Source: Propionivibrio dicarboxylicus | GTDB taxonomy: Bacteria > Pseudomonadota > Gammaproteobacteria > Burkholderiales > Rhodocyclaceae | DNA: 64,000 bases | Direction of reading: 5' to 3' | Assembly (NCBI RefSeq): GCF_900099695.1 | Contig: NZ_FNCY01000016.1 | Coordinates: 46,117-110,116, forward strand | Part shown: positions 47,787 to 57,100 of the stretch, piece by piece | Position numbering within the stretch: position 1 is the first letter of the stretch | How the letters are laid out: each line of letters opens with the position of its first letter | Position numbers and translations under genes: made by a program | Notes under the pieces: model-generated | Seen by the model: the letters and a program-made list of their open reading frames with translations, nothing else | Told to the model about the DNA's origin: nothing | Database searches by the model: none

Positions 47787-49178
47787 TCACGCGGGCAGCG
47801 CTGCCAGGCGCTTCAGCACGGTCTCGCGCGGGAAGAGTGCGACCACCGCGTCGACCGACGGCGTCTGCGCCTGGCCGGTCAGCAGCACGCGTAGCGGCAT
47901 GGCGAGTTTGGGCATCTTGAGGCCGTGTGCGCCGATGCAGCTCTTGATCAGCGCATTGATGGCGGCCGGCTCCCAGGCGACATCGCGCACGCCGGTGGCG
48001 AAGTCGACGAGCGCCGGCAGTGCTTCCGGCGTCAGATGCTGATTCAATACGGCCGGATCGAAGGTGATATCGGCATAGAAGATGCTGGCCGCATCGGCCA
48101 GCTCGTTCAGGTTGCTGACGCGTTCCTTGTAGAGGCCGATGATCGCTTCGAGCGAGGGCGATGCCGAAATGGCGATGCCGCGCGCTTCGAGGCGCGGGCG
48201 AACGAGCGCCGCCAGGCGGGCCGTATCGGCTTGCTTGATGTAGTGGGCGTTCAGCCAGTTGAGCTTCTCGGTGTTGAATTGGGCCGCCGACGGGGTGATG
48301 TGGTCGAGGTCGAACCACTCGCAGAACTGCGTCATCGAGAATACTTCGTCATCGCCGTGCGACCAGCCGAGGCGGGCGAGGTAGTTCAGGACGGCTTCCG
48401 GCAGGTAGCCGTCGTCGTCGTATTGCATGACGCTGACGGCGCCGTGGCGCTTGGACAGCTTCTGGCCGTCGTCGCCGAGAATCATCGACAGGTGCGCGTA
48501 TTGCGGCACTTCCGCGCCGAGCGCCTTGAGGATGTTGATCTGGCGCGGCGTGTTATTGACGTGGTCATCGCCGCGAATGACGTGGGTGATGCCCATGTCC
48601 CAGTCGTCGACGACGACGCAGAAGTTGTAGGTCGGCGTGAAATCGGTGCGGGCGATGACGAGATCGTCGAGTTCGGCATTGGCGATGGCGATCTGGCCCT
48701 TGACGAGATCGTTCCAGGCGACGACGCCGTCGGTCGGGTTCTTAAAGCGGATGACCGGCTGGACGCCGGCTGGCGGCGTCGGCAGGGTCTTGCCGGGTTC
48801 CGGGCGCCAGGTGCCGTCGTAGCGCGGCTTCATGCCCTTGGCACGCTGCTCCTCGCGCATCCGCTCGAGTTCCTCGGGCGTGGTGTAGCAGTAATAGGCG
48901 GCGCCGTCGGCCAGCATTTTGTGCAGGACTTCCTTGTAGCGGTCCATGCGCTGCATCTGGTAGAACGGGCCTTCGTCGTGGGCGAGCCCGAGCCAGTTCA
49001 TCCCGTCGATGATGGCCTGGACGGCTTCCGGCGTCGAACGGGCGACGTCGGTGTCCTCGATACGCAGGATGAATTTTCCGCCATGATGACGGGCAAAGGC
49101 CCATGAAAACAGCGCGGTACGGGCGCCGCCGATATGCAGGAAGCCAGTGGGGGAGGGGGCAAAGCGGGTTCGGATCAT
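47787..49178 (-). CDS. gltX: Glutamyl-tRNA synthetase
   Basis: This 463-residue class I synthetase has the HIGH-type motif in [19 protein letters not shown] and the KMSKS-equivalent [12 protein letters not shown] near residue 240. The C-terminal helical anticodon-binding domain is present, and the length is normal for GltX. The gene lies just upstream of tRNA-Ala and tRNA-Glu on the same strand, 83 bases before the tRNA operon. Confidence 0.96.
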   Translation of the reverse strand: MIRTRFAPSPTGFLHIGGARTALFSWAFARHHGGKFILRIEDTDVARSTPEAVQAIIDGMNWLGLAHDEGPFYQMQRMDRYKEVLHKMLADGAAYYCYTTPEELERMREEQRAKGMKPRYDGTWRPEPGKTLPTPPAGVQPVIRFKNPTDGVVAWNDLVKGQIAIANAELDDLVIARTDFTPTYNFCVVVDDWDMGITHVIRGDDHVNNTPRQINILKALGAEVPQYAHLSMILGDDGQKLSKRHGAVSVMQYDDDGYLPEAVLNYLARLGWSHGDDEVFSMTQFCEWFDLDHITPSAAQFNTEKLNWLNAHYIKQADTARLAALVRPRLEARGIAISASPSLEAIIGLYKERVSNLNELADAASIFYADITFDPAVLNQHLTPEALPALVDFATGVRDVAWEPAAINALIKSCIGAHGLKMPKLAMPLRVLLTGQAQTPSVDAVVALFPRETVLKRLAALPA

Positions 49179-49231
49179 GGTCGGAGGCAGGAAACGTAAA
49201 ACGACTATTGTAAAGGAAACTCAGATCCAAA

Positions 49232-49260
49232 TTGACCGCGCGCCCAGCTTATGGTTAAAT
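49232..49260 (+). promoter_or_regulatory. Promoter of the left tRNA-Val gene
   Basis: TTGACC, a 17-base spacer, then TTAAAT give a start near 49267, seven bases before the mature tRNA. This looks like the original chromosomal promoter. Confidence 0.75.
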
Positions 49261-49264
49261 GCCG

Positions 49265-49348
49265 CCCTCGATTGCGCGGTTAGCTCAGCGGTAGAGCACT
49301 GCCTTCACACGGCAGGGGTCACTGGTTCGATCCCAGTACCGCGCACCA
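49265..49348 (+). repeat. attL: 84-bp direct repeat containing the whole tRNA-Val
   Basis: The sequence is identical to 61372-61455 from ccctcgatt through the terminal CCA. Flanks differ on both sides, which defines the repeat edges. Confidence 0.92.
49274..49348 (+). tRNA. tRNA-Val (anticodon CAC), left copy
   Basis: This is a 75-base cloverleaf with encoded CCA, acceptor GCGCGGT/ACCGCGC and anticodon arm CTGCC-TTCACAC-GGCAG. It keeps the chromosomal promoter at 49232-49260. Confidence 0.97.
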
Positions 49349-49358
49349 TCGAATTACG

Positions 49359-49387
49359 AAAACCCTCTGATTTTTCAGGGGGTTTTT
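49359..49387 (+). terminator. Terminator after left tRNA-Val
   Basis: AAAACCCTCTGA/TTCAGGGGGTTTTT is a hairpin with flanking T-run, 11 bases after the tRNA and inside the island. Confidence 0.8.
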
Positions 49388-49450
49388 GCTTTATGGCGTC
49401 GTCATTTATACCCCGGTCACCACCCCGCTTTGAGGTTAATAGTGACTTTC

Positions 49451-49470
49451 GGGTGACAACAGGGTGACAA
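49451..49470 (+). repeat. Putative integrase arm site, left
   Basis: This is a doubled GGGTGACA element identical at 19 of 20 bases to 61316-61335 in the same orientation. Both lie just inside the island ends, as arm-type integrase or excisionase sites do. Confidence 0.5.
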
Positions 49471-49919
49471 GAAAACTACCCCGTTGCCTAGGCAAAGACT
49501 ACCACTCAAGCCTCTTGTGCACAAGACAGATGCTTGCTCGATACCCCTTACAACATCCCAGCACTCCGCGTTCGCTCGAAGAGTGATTAGGGGGCAACTC
49601 TCCCCGTGTCAGGTCTTCTGTCGCATTGAGTGCTGTTACGGTTTCTTGGTTAGGTTCGAGCGGTGTGGTCCGAAGTTCGCCCCGCCTGATCGTCGCACAC
49701 CTAGGTATCGGTGGTTTCTCGTTAAGTCAGAATCGGTTCGACAGGACCAAAATCACTGCAAATTTTCGAGAGGGGAATCGTTTGAACTCGACTCGAAGAT
49801 TCCCCCCCGTCCGGGGTGGGGGCTCAAATTGAGTCTCGTAAAGAACTTTTTGTGTAATCAGAATTGAGCCAAGCAAGTTGCAGAATGATCGCGGAAAGAT
49901 GGTTCGGGTGATTGACTCG
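49471..49919. other. Island left end without a recognisable gene
   Basis: About 450 bases hold only frames of poor coding quality (for example one at 49484-49867 rich in R, C and P). AT-rich; I see no promoter, tRNA remnant or inverted repeat I would defend. Confidence 0.4.
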
Positions 49920-50303
49920 TCATCCCGCATGGCAACAGGCTTTATTGTCAGGAGGTGCTCTAACCGGAGGACGAAGCTGAGATAGCGGGGAGTTGAGCGT
50001 CGGACACCTTGCTTCGTCTATTGGGGCCGACAGGGGCAGCTTCAGAGCCAGCAACCACCTCAACAAATTGAGGAGTGTCGTGAATCGAGTCCAATGCCGT
50101 GGGCCAATCTGAGCGATATGTTCTCTGAGAGATTCTTCCAAACCGCGATAGGCAGAAGAAAAACTATCCCAGTTTTCGATTGTTCCCAGTGCTCGGGCAA
50201 TTCGTCTGCGAACGTCGTGCACAGATATCTCACATCCTTTCGAGTACTTCTCGATCAGGATTTCTGTTGAGATTTCCGCAGATGCAAGCAGAGTTTCAGT
50301 CAC
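49920..50303 (-). CDS. Hypothetical island protein, 127 residues
   Basis: The start codon would be GTG at 50303, and the frame is closed by a stop seven codons upstream. The first 90 residues look like a helical soluble protein (IEKYSKGCEISVHDVRRRIARALG, LEESLREHIAQIG). The last 30 are proline- and arginine-rich and less convincing. There is no clear ribosome site, and I recognise no family. It may be a remnant. Confidence 0.35.
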   Translation of the reverse strand: MTETLLASAEISTEILIEKYSKGCEISVHDVRRRIARALGTIENWDSFSSAYRGLEESLREHIAQIGPRHWTRFTTLLNLLRWLLALKLPLSAPIDEARCPTLNSPLSQLRPPVRAPPDNKACCHAG

Positions 50304-50377
50304 GACGTTGTAGCTGCCTTGTTAAAGTTGTCACGCACTTGCAGCAAAGGGTCCGCTGAGCCTTTGCCACTACACAG

Positions 50378-50396
50378 GAGGTTACGCCTCCTGAAC
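50378..50396. promoter_or_regulatory. Hairpin enclosing a Shine-Dalgarno-like sequence
   Basis: CAGGAGG-TTACG-CCTCCTG has perfect 7-base arms and lies between the two small minus-strand genes. Compare the hairpin at 50709-50733. Confidence 0.4.
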
Positions 50397-50443
50397 ATAG
50401 AACAGGGTTACTGCAAAGAGACTTTGTTAATCATCGTCAGGGG

Positions 50444-50704
50444 TCACCGTTTCCTTCTAGAAGTGATGCGGGTTAGAAAAAATATTGCCTTTTGTAGAAA
50501 GTGTTTGTTTAACCAGTCGAGTAGATAACCTCCGTATTGCCTTAGAACAACTCGTCGTGCCGAAAAAAGGCAAAGCAGCATGACGACGTCAAAAAAGGTG
50601 TTGAGGTAGTCTTCAGCAGCCCATTTGGACGATAGGTTGATGATCCTTTCTCCGGCACGGATCAGAAATACCGCAATGGAGAATAGCTTATGGAAGTGAA
50701 TCAA
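50444..50704 (-). CDS. Small hypothetical island protein with TTG start
   Basis: The 86 residues start at TTG 50704, five bases after an excellent AAGGAGG ribosome site, which is why I accept a non-ATG start. The sequence is basic with hydrophobic stretches (LFSIAVFLIRAGERI; FFDVVMLLCLFSARRVVL) suggesting one membrane helix, and it ends ITSRRKR. No family recognised. The ribosome site is one arm of a perfect hairpin (50709-50733), so translation may be controlled by RNA folding. Confidence 0.5.
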   Translation of the reverse strand: MIHFHKLFSIAVFLIRAGERIINLSSKWAAEDYLNTFFDVVMLLCLFSARRVVLRQYGGYLLDWLNKHFLQKAIFFLTRITSRRKR

Positions 50705-50708
50705 AATT

Positions 50709-50733
50709 CCTCCTTCGTAGAAACAGAAGGAGG
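50709..50733. promoter_or_regulatory. Hairpin sequestering the ribosome site of the TTG-start gene
   Basis: CCTCCTTC-N9-GAAGGAGG has exact 8-base arms. On the minus-strand transcript the GAAGGAGG next to the TTG start would pair with the upstream CCTCCTTC, hiding the ribosome site. Confidence 0.5.
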
Positions 50734-50868
50734 CGTTTCCATTTGCCCGTTCTTGTGCCCCCGGCGTGACTTGAGGACATGATGACTATGGGGGCTTTAT
50801 CTGATTTTTTCAAGCACGGACAACTTGCGATTTTGTACTCGAAAACCACCGTTTTACGGTACATAAGC

Positions 50869-50940
50869 AGGTACGCTCAGAACGTACCTATAAACGGGGT
50901 GTTGTAAACCGGTCAATGTACCGATAAAATTCACCCCGTT
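50869..50940. promoter_or_regulatory. Res-like dyads upstream of the serine recombinase
   Basis: AGGTACG-N7-CGTACCT lies at 50869-50889 and AACGGGGTG...CACCCCGTT at 50893-50940. GGTAC and GTACC half-sites recur at about 50858, 50918 and 50949. The arrangement is compatible with recombinase binding subsites or an autoregulatory operator. Confidence 0.5.
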
Positions 50941-50963
50941 ATTTGTTCGGTACGGAGTGGCTC

Positions 50964-51542
50964 ATGGCTACATTCGCTTACCTTCGGGTTTCAACCAAGG
51001 ATCAGACCACGGAACAACAACTGGCCCAGATTCAGGGGGCCGGGTACAAGATCGCAAGGGACCGCGTTTATGTCGAGCAGGGAGTATCAGGAAAAGTACC
51101 TGCTCTGCAACGTGAGCAGTTCTCGAAGCTCAACGAACGGCTCCACTCCAGTGACTCTTTGGTCGTCACCAAACTGGATCGACTGGGCCGGGACATGCTG
51201 GATGTGATCGCCACTATCCGCGATCTCACCGAGCGTGGCATCTCCATCATGATCTTGGGTCTCGGTACGCTAGATAGCTCCCCTCAGTCGAAACTGACGC
51301 TGGCCATGTTGGCTGCGATCAGTGAATACGAGCGTGACCTGATCAGCGAGCGCACCAAGGCCAAGCTGGCGAAGCTCAAGGCAGATGGCGTGAAACTTGG
51401 GCGGCCAATGAAAACGACCGATGAAGCGTTGCGCGAAAAAGCAGAGGCCCTCTTCGCCGAAAACATGAGTTGGCGCAAAGTGGCGGGTGAACTCGGCGTC
51501 GCCCTCTCAACACTTCAGCGCATGATGAAGGCTGCTGCGTGA
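50964..51542 (+). CDS. Serine recombinase (resolvase/invertase family)
   Basis: The 192 residues have the catalytic serine S10 in YLRVSTKDQ, conserved LDRLGRDMLD, and LAAISEYERDLISERTKAKL forming the E-helix. A short C-terminal HTH follows (WRKVAGELGVALSTLQRMMKA). The size fits small resolvases/invertases such as Tn3-type or Gin/Hin. GGAG lies seven bases before ATG 50964. It may resolve island dimers or invert DNA; no invertible segment was seen. Confidence 0.9.
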   Translation: MATFAYLRVSTKDQTTEQQLAQIQGAGYKIARDRVYVEQGVSGKVPALQREQFSKLNERLHSSDSLVVTKLDRLGRDMLDVIATIRDLTERGISIMILGLGTLDSSPQSKLTLAMLAAISEYERDLISERTKAKLAKLKADGVKLGRPMKTTDEALREKAEALFAENMSWRKVAGELGVALSTLQRMMKAAA

Positions 51543-51880
51543 CAAACAATCAACCCATCCCATAGCAGAAGGCTGATCCTGTTTGACACGTTCGCCCGTC
51601 GCTCCTCCGATTAGGTAACACCATAGGGGATGAGGCATCGGGTCGATTTTCACGCAACACAGGACAAGAGCCAATTCTTACCACCCTTAGGGAAAGGCCG
51701 ATTACTGCCACCCATAGGGATAAGTGGCATCTAGCCAATTACTGCCCCCCTTAGGGATGAGCCAACGCGCTGCTCGTCCTTGGTCCGCGACAAGCTATTT
51801 TGCTTGTCGATTATTTAACCCGCTAGACCTCCGCTGGGGCAACCCACCGGGGGTCTCTTCGTTTCTGCATGAGGTATTCA
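51543..51880. other. Control-like region between recombinase and helicase-like genes
   Basis: 338 bases without a protein gene. They hold four iteron-like repeats (separate entry), then a perfect hairpin CGACAAGC-TATTTT-GCTTGTCG (51788-51809) and a second stem-loop AGACC...GGTCT (51825-51856) followed by CTTCGTTT. The last could be a terminator or attenuator in front of the small gene at 51881. Confidence 0.55.
51607..51761 (+). repeat. Four iteron-like 27-bp direct repeats
   Basis: Units start at 51607, 51671, 51698 and 51735. The consensus is CCRATTACTGCCACCCWTAG followed by GGATGAG. Units two and three are exactly adjacent; the fourth follows ten bases later. Unit one is the most diverged. 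Each contains a CCC-WTA-GGG dyad. Confidence 0.75.
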
Positions 51881-52063
51881 ATGAATGATCTGAAATGTGT
51901 CTTTCGTAACTTCTCTCTGTCTATCCCGACCTTCGACCATCTGAAGCACTTCCAGCGAGAGTATGAGCGTCAGCACAACGTGAAGCTGAGCAACAGCCAG
52001 GTATTGGCAATCATGCTGCGTCAGCATCAGGAACTGATTGCCGGGAGTAAATGTGATGACTGA
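51881..52063 (+). CDS. Small possible ribbon-helix-helix protein
   Basis: The 60-residue protein starts at ATG 51881, with GAGG six bases upstream; an ATG at 51869 is in frame but overlaps that site. One beta-like segment (FSLSIPTFDHLKHF) and two predicted helices (HLKHFQREYERQHN and SNSQVLAIMLRQHQELIAG) fit an RHH DNA-binding protein. The stop overlaps the start of the helicase-like gene by eight bases, so they are coupled. It could bind the iteron-like repeats just upstream. The fold is a guess. Confidence 0.5.
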   Translation: MNDLKCVFRNFSLSIPTFDHLKHFQREYERQHNVKLSNSQVLAIMLRQHQELIAGSKCDD

Positions 52064-53909
52064 GCGTCTCTCCGTTCAACAAGCCGAACTGCTGATTAGC
52101 ACAGCCTACGACATCCTGATCAGCTATTTGGAGCAAAACGGCAACCGGCTTTCCGACCTCCACCGCCAAGCCCTTCAGGCAATGCTTGAGGAAATGACCG
52201 GTTACGCGACGGGTGCAATCTCTGGTCGCCGTGCCTTCAGTCTTGGTACGGGGTGTGGAAAAACGTCGGCCATCATCGCGTGGATCACTGCACTGCACCG
52301 TCTGGGACACCACGGGGTGTCAGTTTCCGTGTCTGCGTCCAAGGTTGAGGCTTTGTGTGATCTGAAGCGGCAACTGATGCTGCTTGGGGTTCCAGAGCGG
52401 CTGATCGGGATCAAGCATAGCGTCCGAGACGCCTCCCTTCCATCGACCGATGACGATGACCGGCTCTACCAACTGGTTACCCATGCCCGAGTCCGTGGTG
52501 GCAACGACAAGCCTCTTTTCGTCGAGCATCGCGGCCAGATCCGTGCGCTGATGATTTACGACGAGAGCCTGATTCGGTCGGACTGCGAGGTGATCTCGGA
52601 GCGAAAGCTCAGGATGGAAATCGCGGCCCTCAAGGAGAACGTGCGCGGGCGGGATGTTGAAAGCCGGTTCCTGCCCCTGTTCAGCTTTCTTGATGAAGGC
52701 GTCGCAGCCATCAAGGAGGCATTGCATCAGTACAAGGGCAACCCAAAGGCATCCCCGGTTGTTGCCATCGGTGCCCCAGAGTGGATTGATCTTGATGGAT
52801 TCCGCTCCTTGCTTGGCAAAAGTTCGCAGTGGGAAACCATCCTGCGCTTCCTTGATGTCGTTGGCTCCCCGTTGCGCCTGTTGCTGACCAAGCAGGATGA
52901 GGGCCTCGTCTGGTACCAGATCAGCGTTCCGCCTGAATTGAACAACATCCTGATCCTCGATGCTTCGTATCCGATCCGGGAATTGGTGAAGATGGATTCA
53001 TCGATTGTCGACAGCAGCCCTGCATACATTCGCGAGGTGAAGCGTTTCGACCGGGTGACGATGTATCAGATGAAGCACCCAAGCGGACGCCAAACCACCA
53101 GCGACAACTTCGGCAAACGCTGGCTGACGGATCGCACGATGTCGAGGGAGATCGCTCAGGTTGTCGAGCGAGTTCCCCAAGACAAGTCCATCCTTATCTT
53201 CACGTTCAAGCCTCGGGCCAACGAGATCGATATCCCGTCGGTGATCCTGCGTGATCTTGAGGATGTTGGGATCGACATCAAGGCCAGAACTCCTGAAGGC
53301 AACCCCCGGATCAATATCCTCACTTGGGGCGACGAGACCAGCCTGAATCAGTTCTCCCACTGCGAGGTCGTCATTCTCGCTGGTTTGCTTCACCTGCCTC
53401 ACCTGACGATTGCCTCCCGGATTATCGGGCAGCAAGACAGCTACGAGGTCTCTACCAGCCACAAGCAGGTGGAGGAGGTTCTCGACAGCGAGATTGCACA
53501 CTCGGTGTATCAGGCAATCAGCCGAGGTGCGTGTCGCGTGGTTGAAAACGGTCAGGCCAAGGCGATGGAGGTGTATCTCTTCCACAGCAAGAACAACCTT
53601 CAGGCGGCTCTTCAGTCCATCATGCCGGGAATGAAGTGGAATGTCTGGGTGCCGACGTTTGTGACCGACGACGCTAGGCTCAGTGAGATCGACATCAAGG
53701 CCATGGAGATCAAGGCTTACCTCGACAAGCAACCCGAAGATCGAGCGAAGGTGCCGACCAAAGAAATCCGTGAGGCCCTGTCGCTCGACGCTCAGATCGA
53801 CAAGCTGAGGAAACTCTACGACCGAGCCATCCAGAAAGTCTGCAGTTCAGGACTATGGCAACGTCAGGGGCAGTCGCTGGTCAGGATGGGGTATCTCTTC
53901 GGGTGCTGA
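52056..53909 (+). CDS. SF2-helicase-like ATPase of unknown function
   Basis: The 617 residues have Walker A GTGCGKTSA at residues 64-72, a DExx-type Walker B in ALMIYDESL with D169 and E170, and a motif VI-like YQAISRGACRVV in the C-terminal half. Between them lie a second RecA-like core (QDKSILIFTFKPRANEID; INILTWGDETSLNQFSHCEVVIL) and a helical C-terminal tail. I do not recognise the family. It starts inside the end of the small possible RHH gene and follows iteron-like repeats. That arrangement resembles replication or maintenance modules of plasmids and islands; a defence role alongside hsdMSR is also possible. No primase, nuclease or HRDC-like motif was seen. Confidence 0.7.
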   Translation: MTERLSVQQAELLISTAYDILISYLEQNGNRLSDLHRQALQAMLEEMTGYATGAISGRRAFSLGTGCGKTSAIIAWITALHRLGHHGVSVSVSASKVEALCDLKRQLMLLGVPERLIGIKHSVRDASLPSTDDDDRLYQLVTHARVRGGNDKPLFVEHRGQIRALMIYDESLIRSDCEVISERKLRMEIAALKENVRGRDVESRFLPLFSFLDEGVAAIKEALHQYKGNPKASPVVAIGAPEWIDLDGFRSLLGKSSQWETILRFLDVVGSPLRLLLTKQDEGLVWYQISVPPELNNILILDASYPIRELVKMDSSIVDSSPAYIREVKRFDRVTMYQMKHPSGRQTTSDNFGKRWLTDRTMSREIAQVVERVPQDKSILIFTFKPRANEIDIPSVILRDLEDVGIDIKARTPEGNPRINILTWGDETSLNQFSHCEVVILAGLLHLPHLTIASRIIGQQDSYEVSTSHKQVEEVLDSEIAHSVYQAISRGACRVVENGQAKAMEVYLFHSKNNLQAALQSIMPGMKWNVWVPTFVTDDARLSEIDIKAMEIKAYLDKQPEDRAKVPTKEIREALSLDAQIDKLRKLYDRAIQKVCSSGLWQRQGQSLVRMGYLFGC

Positions 53910-53912
53910 CCA

Positions 53913-53967
53913 AAAAGGACATTTCTTCCTAAATACTTTGGTTTATAGAAGATTTGTCCTTTTCGTG
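53913..53967 (+). terminator. Terminator-like hairpin after the helicase-like gene
   Basis: AAAAGGACATTTCTTC pairs imperfectly with GAAGATTTGTCCTTTT, with T residues in the 3' arm. It starts immediately after the stop codon. The rest of the gap up to hsdR shows nothing recognisable. Confidence 0.55.
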
Positions 53968-54193
53968 AGATCAATCGCTTGGCCGACAAACGGAACAGCT
54001 GAACATCCCGTCACGGGGTCTTGAGTGTCATCGTTTGAAGGTCAAGCGGTAGTCTCCGGGCAATAGCTTTTATTGGTGAATAACCATGAAGGAGGATGCC
54101 CTGATCAGTATCACTTCAGAGGGCTGTCGGCTCACACCGGCAGTCCTCGTCCTCTTGCTATCTGTCGTTTTCAGGTTGTCGATCAGGCTACCC

Positions 54194-57100
54194 TCAGTGC
54201 AACCCGGCAGACATCCCTTGATAAACACTTTGTCCCGCCCCGAAGTAATTCTCGTAGATGTGGGCGTAGGTCTTCACCCGCTTGTCCTTCTTCAGATCGG
54301 GCGTGTAGGCCTTCGGCAGTTTGATGTAGAAGTCCCTGATGGTTCGCTCGACATCAGCCTTGGTCTGGGTCTTCAGTCGCCAATCAAGGACCAGCTTCTC
54401 GGCCTTCAGCTTGGCGAGTAGCTCCTTGGCTACTTTCTTCACGTCGTCCTTTTCCTTGTCGCTCAGGATCGGCTCGGGTTGCGTCAGCAGATCGAAGATC
54501 GCCAGTTCCTCTTCGGAGAGGTTCTCACGGTGCGCCCGTTGTTCCTCTTCCGTCAGGCTCTGGGCGAAATCCATCAGTTCCTTGAAGAAGGCTTCGAGGT
54601 TGTGGCTTGATGCGTTGTAGCTATCGATCAGTTTCTTGAACTTCTCCATGAAATCGATTCGCCCCTTGTTCTCACGGACCATCTTCTCCAGTTTCTGCTC
54701 GATCTGCCCCTTCAGCTTCTCGGTCTCGGTCGCCTTCTTGCCTTCCTCAAACTTCTTCTGGAGGGCCGCGAAATCGATCTGCGACAGGTCGATCAGTGCT
54801 TCAGCCTGTGGGCGATTCCCGATGCGGTAGCCCTCGGTAGCAATCGAGTCATCGAGCAGGGCATCCAAGTCGCTCATCACCCCGGAGATGTCCGGGGCTG
54901 GGCGCAGCGCCTTGATCATCGCGCCAAGGTAAGACACCAAGACGGACATGGGGGCGTAAGCGTTGGCCTCGGCATCGGGGAGGATGGCCTTGAAAGTTCG
55001 GGCAACCTGACCAGCCAAGAGCAGGTACGCCTTGATGGTGTCTTCTCCTGCCTGAAGGATCACGTCCATGGCCTTCTGGAGAGCTTCCAGGCGTTTTTCC
55101 GGCGGGGTGTTAACGACCCCCTTCAGATCGATGCCGAGACCCGTACAGAACGATTCTGCCCGTTTGAGCAGCCCTTCCAGTTGCTCGATCAGCGCCGTCT
55201 TGTCCTTGATCGGCAGTTGCCCCGGTTGGTTGGGCTTGGCGTAGATACGCAGGGCGTCCTGAAGGTTGCGGAAGATGCCCACATAATCGACGATCAGACC
55301 AGCACTCTTGCCCGGTGCCACACGGTTGGCCCGAGCGATGGTCTGCATCAAGGTGTGATTCCGCATCGGCTTGTCGAGGTACAGGGTCGAGCAGGTCGGC
55401 ACATCGAAGCCGGTGATCCACATGGCGCAGACAAAGACCAAGCGAAGACTGGCGTCCGGGTCTTTGAATTTCTCGTCCAAGTCCTCGTTGATCATCCGCT
55501 GCCGGTGCGGAACGATGTCCAGCCCCTTGGCTTTCAGGTCTTCAATCTCGTTCTGGGATTGCGACACCACCACGGCCATGTCGGTGGTCTGCATGACCAT
55601 GATTTTCTCGGCCAGCACCTCCTTGGCGTCCCCAGTGGCGGTCTTCAGTTGTTCGTGAAGATCGGCCAACTGTTTTTTCCAGAGAGCCTGAACCTTGTCG
55701 TACATCCGCACCGCTGTGGCTTTGTCGATGCAGACCATCATGGCCTTACCCCGGTAACCTCGACCAAGGAAATGCTTCACCAGATCGGTGGCGATGGTCT
55801 CCAGTCGCTCATCGCGGGTAATCAGGTGGTATTCACGGGCGAACTCCCGCTCCAGCTTCTTCTCTTGGGCTTCGTCCAGTTCGGCCTCTTCGAGGAGCTT
55901 CTCGATGTCCTTGTTCAGGTTCTCGTTGACGATCTGAAGCTCTGGCGTCCGGTTCTCGTAATAGAGCGGCACCGTGGCCCCATCCTCGATGGATCGGGCG
56001 AAGTCATAGACTGAAACGTAATCCCCGAAGACCTCGCGGGTGCGTTCCTCCTCCCCGGCAATCAGCGGCGTCCCGGTAAAACCGAGGAAGGCGGCATTGG
56101 GCAGGGCATTGCGCATGTTCAGCGCGAAGATGTCGTACTGGCTGCGGTGGGCTTCATCGGTGATCACGATGATGTCGTTGCGGTCGGAAATCTGCGGATA
56201 AGCCTCGCCTTTGTCCGTGTGGAACTTCTGGATCAGGCTGAAGACATAGCGTTGATCCTGAGACAGGAGTTGCTTCAGGTGTTCCCCGCTGTTGGCATGA
56301 ACTTCCGCCCCGGTGATCGCGCCGGTTGCCGTGAAGGTCTTGTAGATTTGGTCGTCCAGTTCGGAACGATCAGTGACGATCACGAACGTCCATTTGCCGG
56401 GTAACTTGCGGAGAATCTTCTGGGTGAAGAACACCATCGAGAGGCTCTTGCCGCTCCCCTGCGTGTGCCAGAAGACCCCGAGCTTCTTCGCCGCTTCAAC
56501 ATCTCCGGATTCCCGCAGCGTGATCATCTGGGCGATGGCCTTGTTCACACCCAGGTACTGATGATTCTTCGCGACCTTCTTGATCAAGCCACCCCGTGCC
56601 AACTCGAACAGGGTGAAGTTCTCCACGATGTCGAGCAGCCGCCGCTTGTCGCAGAGACCACGAATGGCAGTCTCCAAACTGGTGGAACCTGCTTCGGTCT
56701 CATCGTCGATCCGCCGCCACTCGAAGAAGTGTTCCCAAGGGCTGGTCAGAGTGCCCACGCGGGTCTGTGAGCCATTGGACAGTAGGATAAAGGCGTTGGG
56801 ATGGAAGAGCTGCGGGATACTCTGGCCCTTGTAGTCCTTCAGGTTGTCGTCGAAGGCGGACTTCAGGGGAACGTGCGGCCCCTTCAGTTCGATGAAGACA
56901 AGCGGAATGCCATTGACGAAGCCGAGCAGGTCACAGCGGCGCTTGTACATCTCCCCCGATACCCACATCTGCTGGGCAAGGAAGAAGTCGTTGTTCTCCG
57001 GGGTGTTCCAATCAATGACCGAAAGCTCAACCGTCCGTGGGTTGCCTTCGTCGTCAGTGATGTCGACCTTCACCCGGTCCCGCAGCAACTTGTAGAAGGC

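Noticed and set aside
49484..49867. 127-codon plus frame at the left end of the island
   Set aside because: Cys/Arg/Pro-rich, no ribosome site, no family resemblance, overlaps no conserved segment.
51607..51761. CRISPR array
   Set aside because: Repeats are only four, degenerate, and two are directly adjacent without spacers; no cas genes. Iterons or operators fit better.
54086..54421. 111-codon plus frame after the helicase-like gene
   Set aside because: Most of it is antisense to the conserved C-terminus of hsdR; only a short N-terminal part is free.
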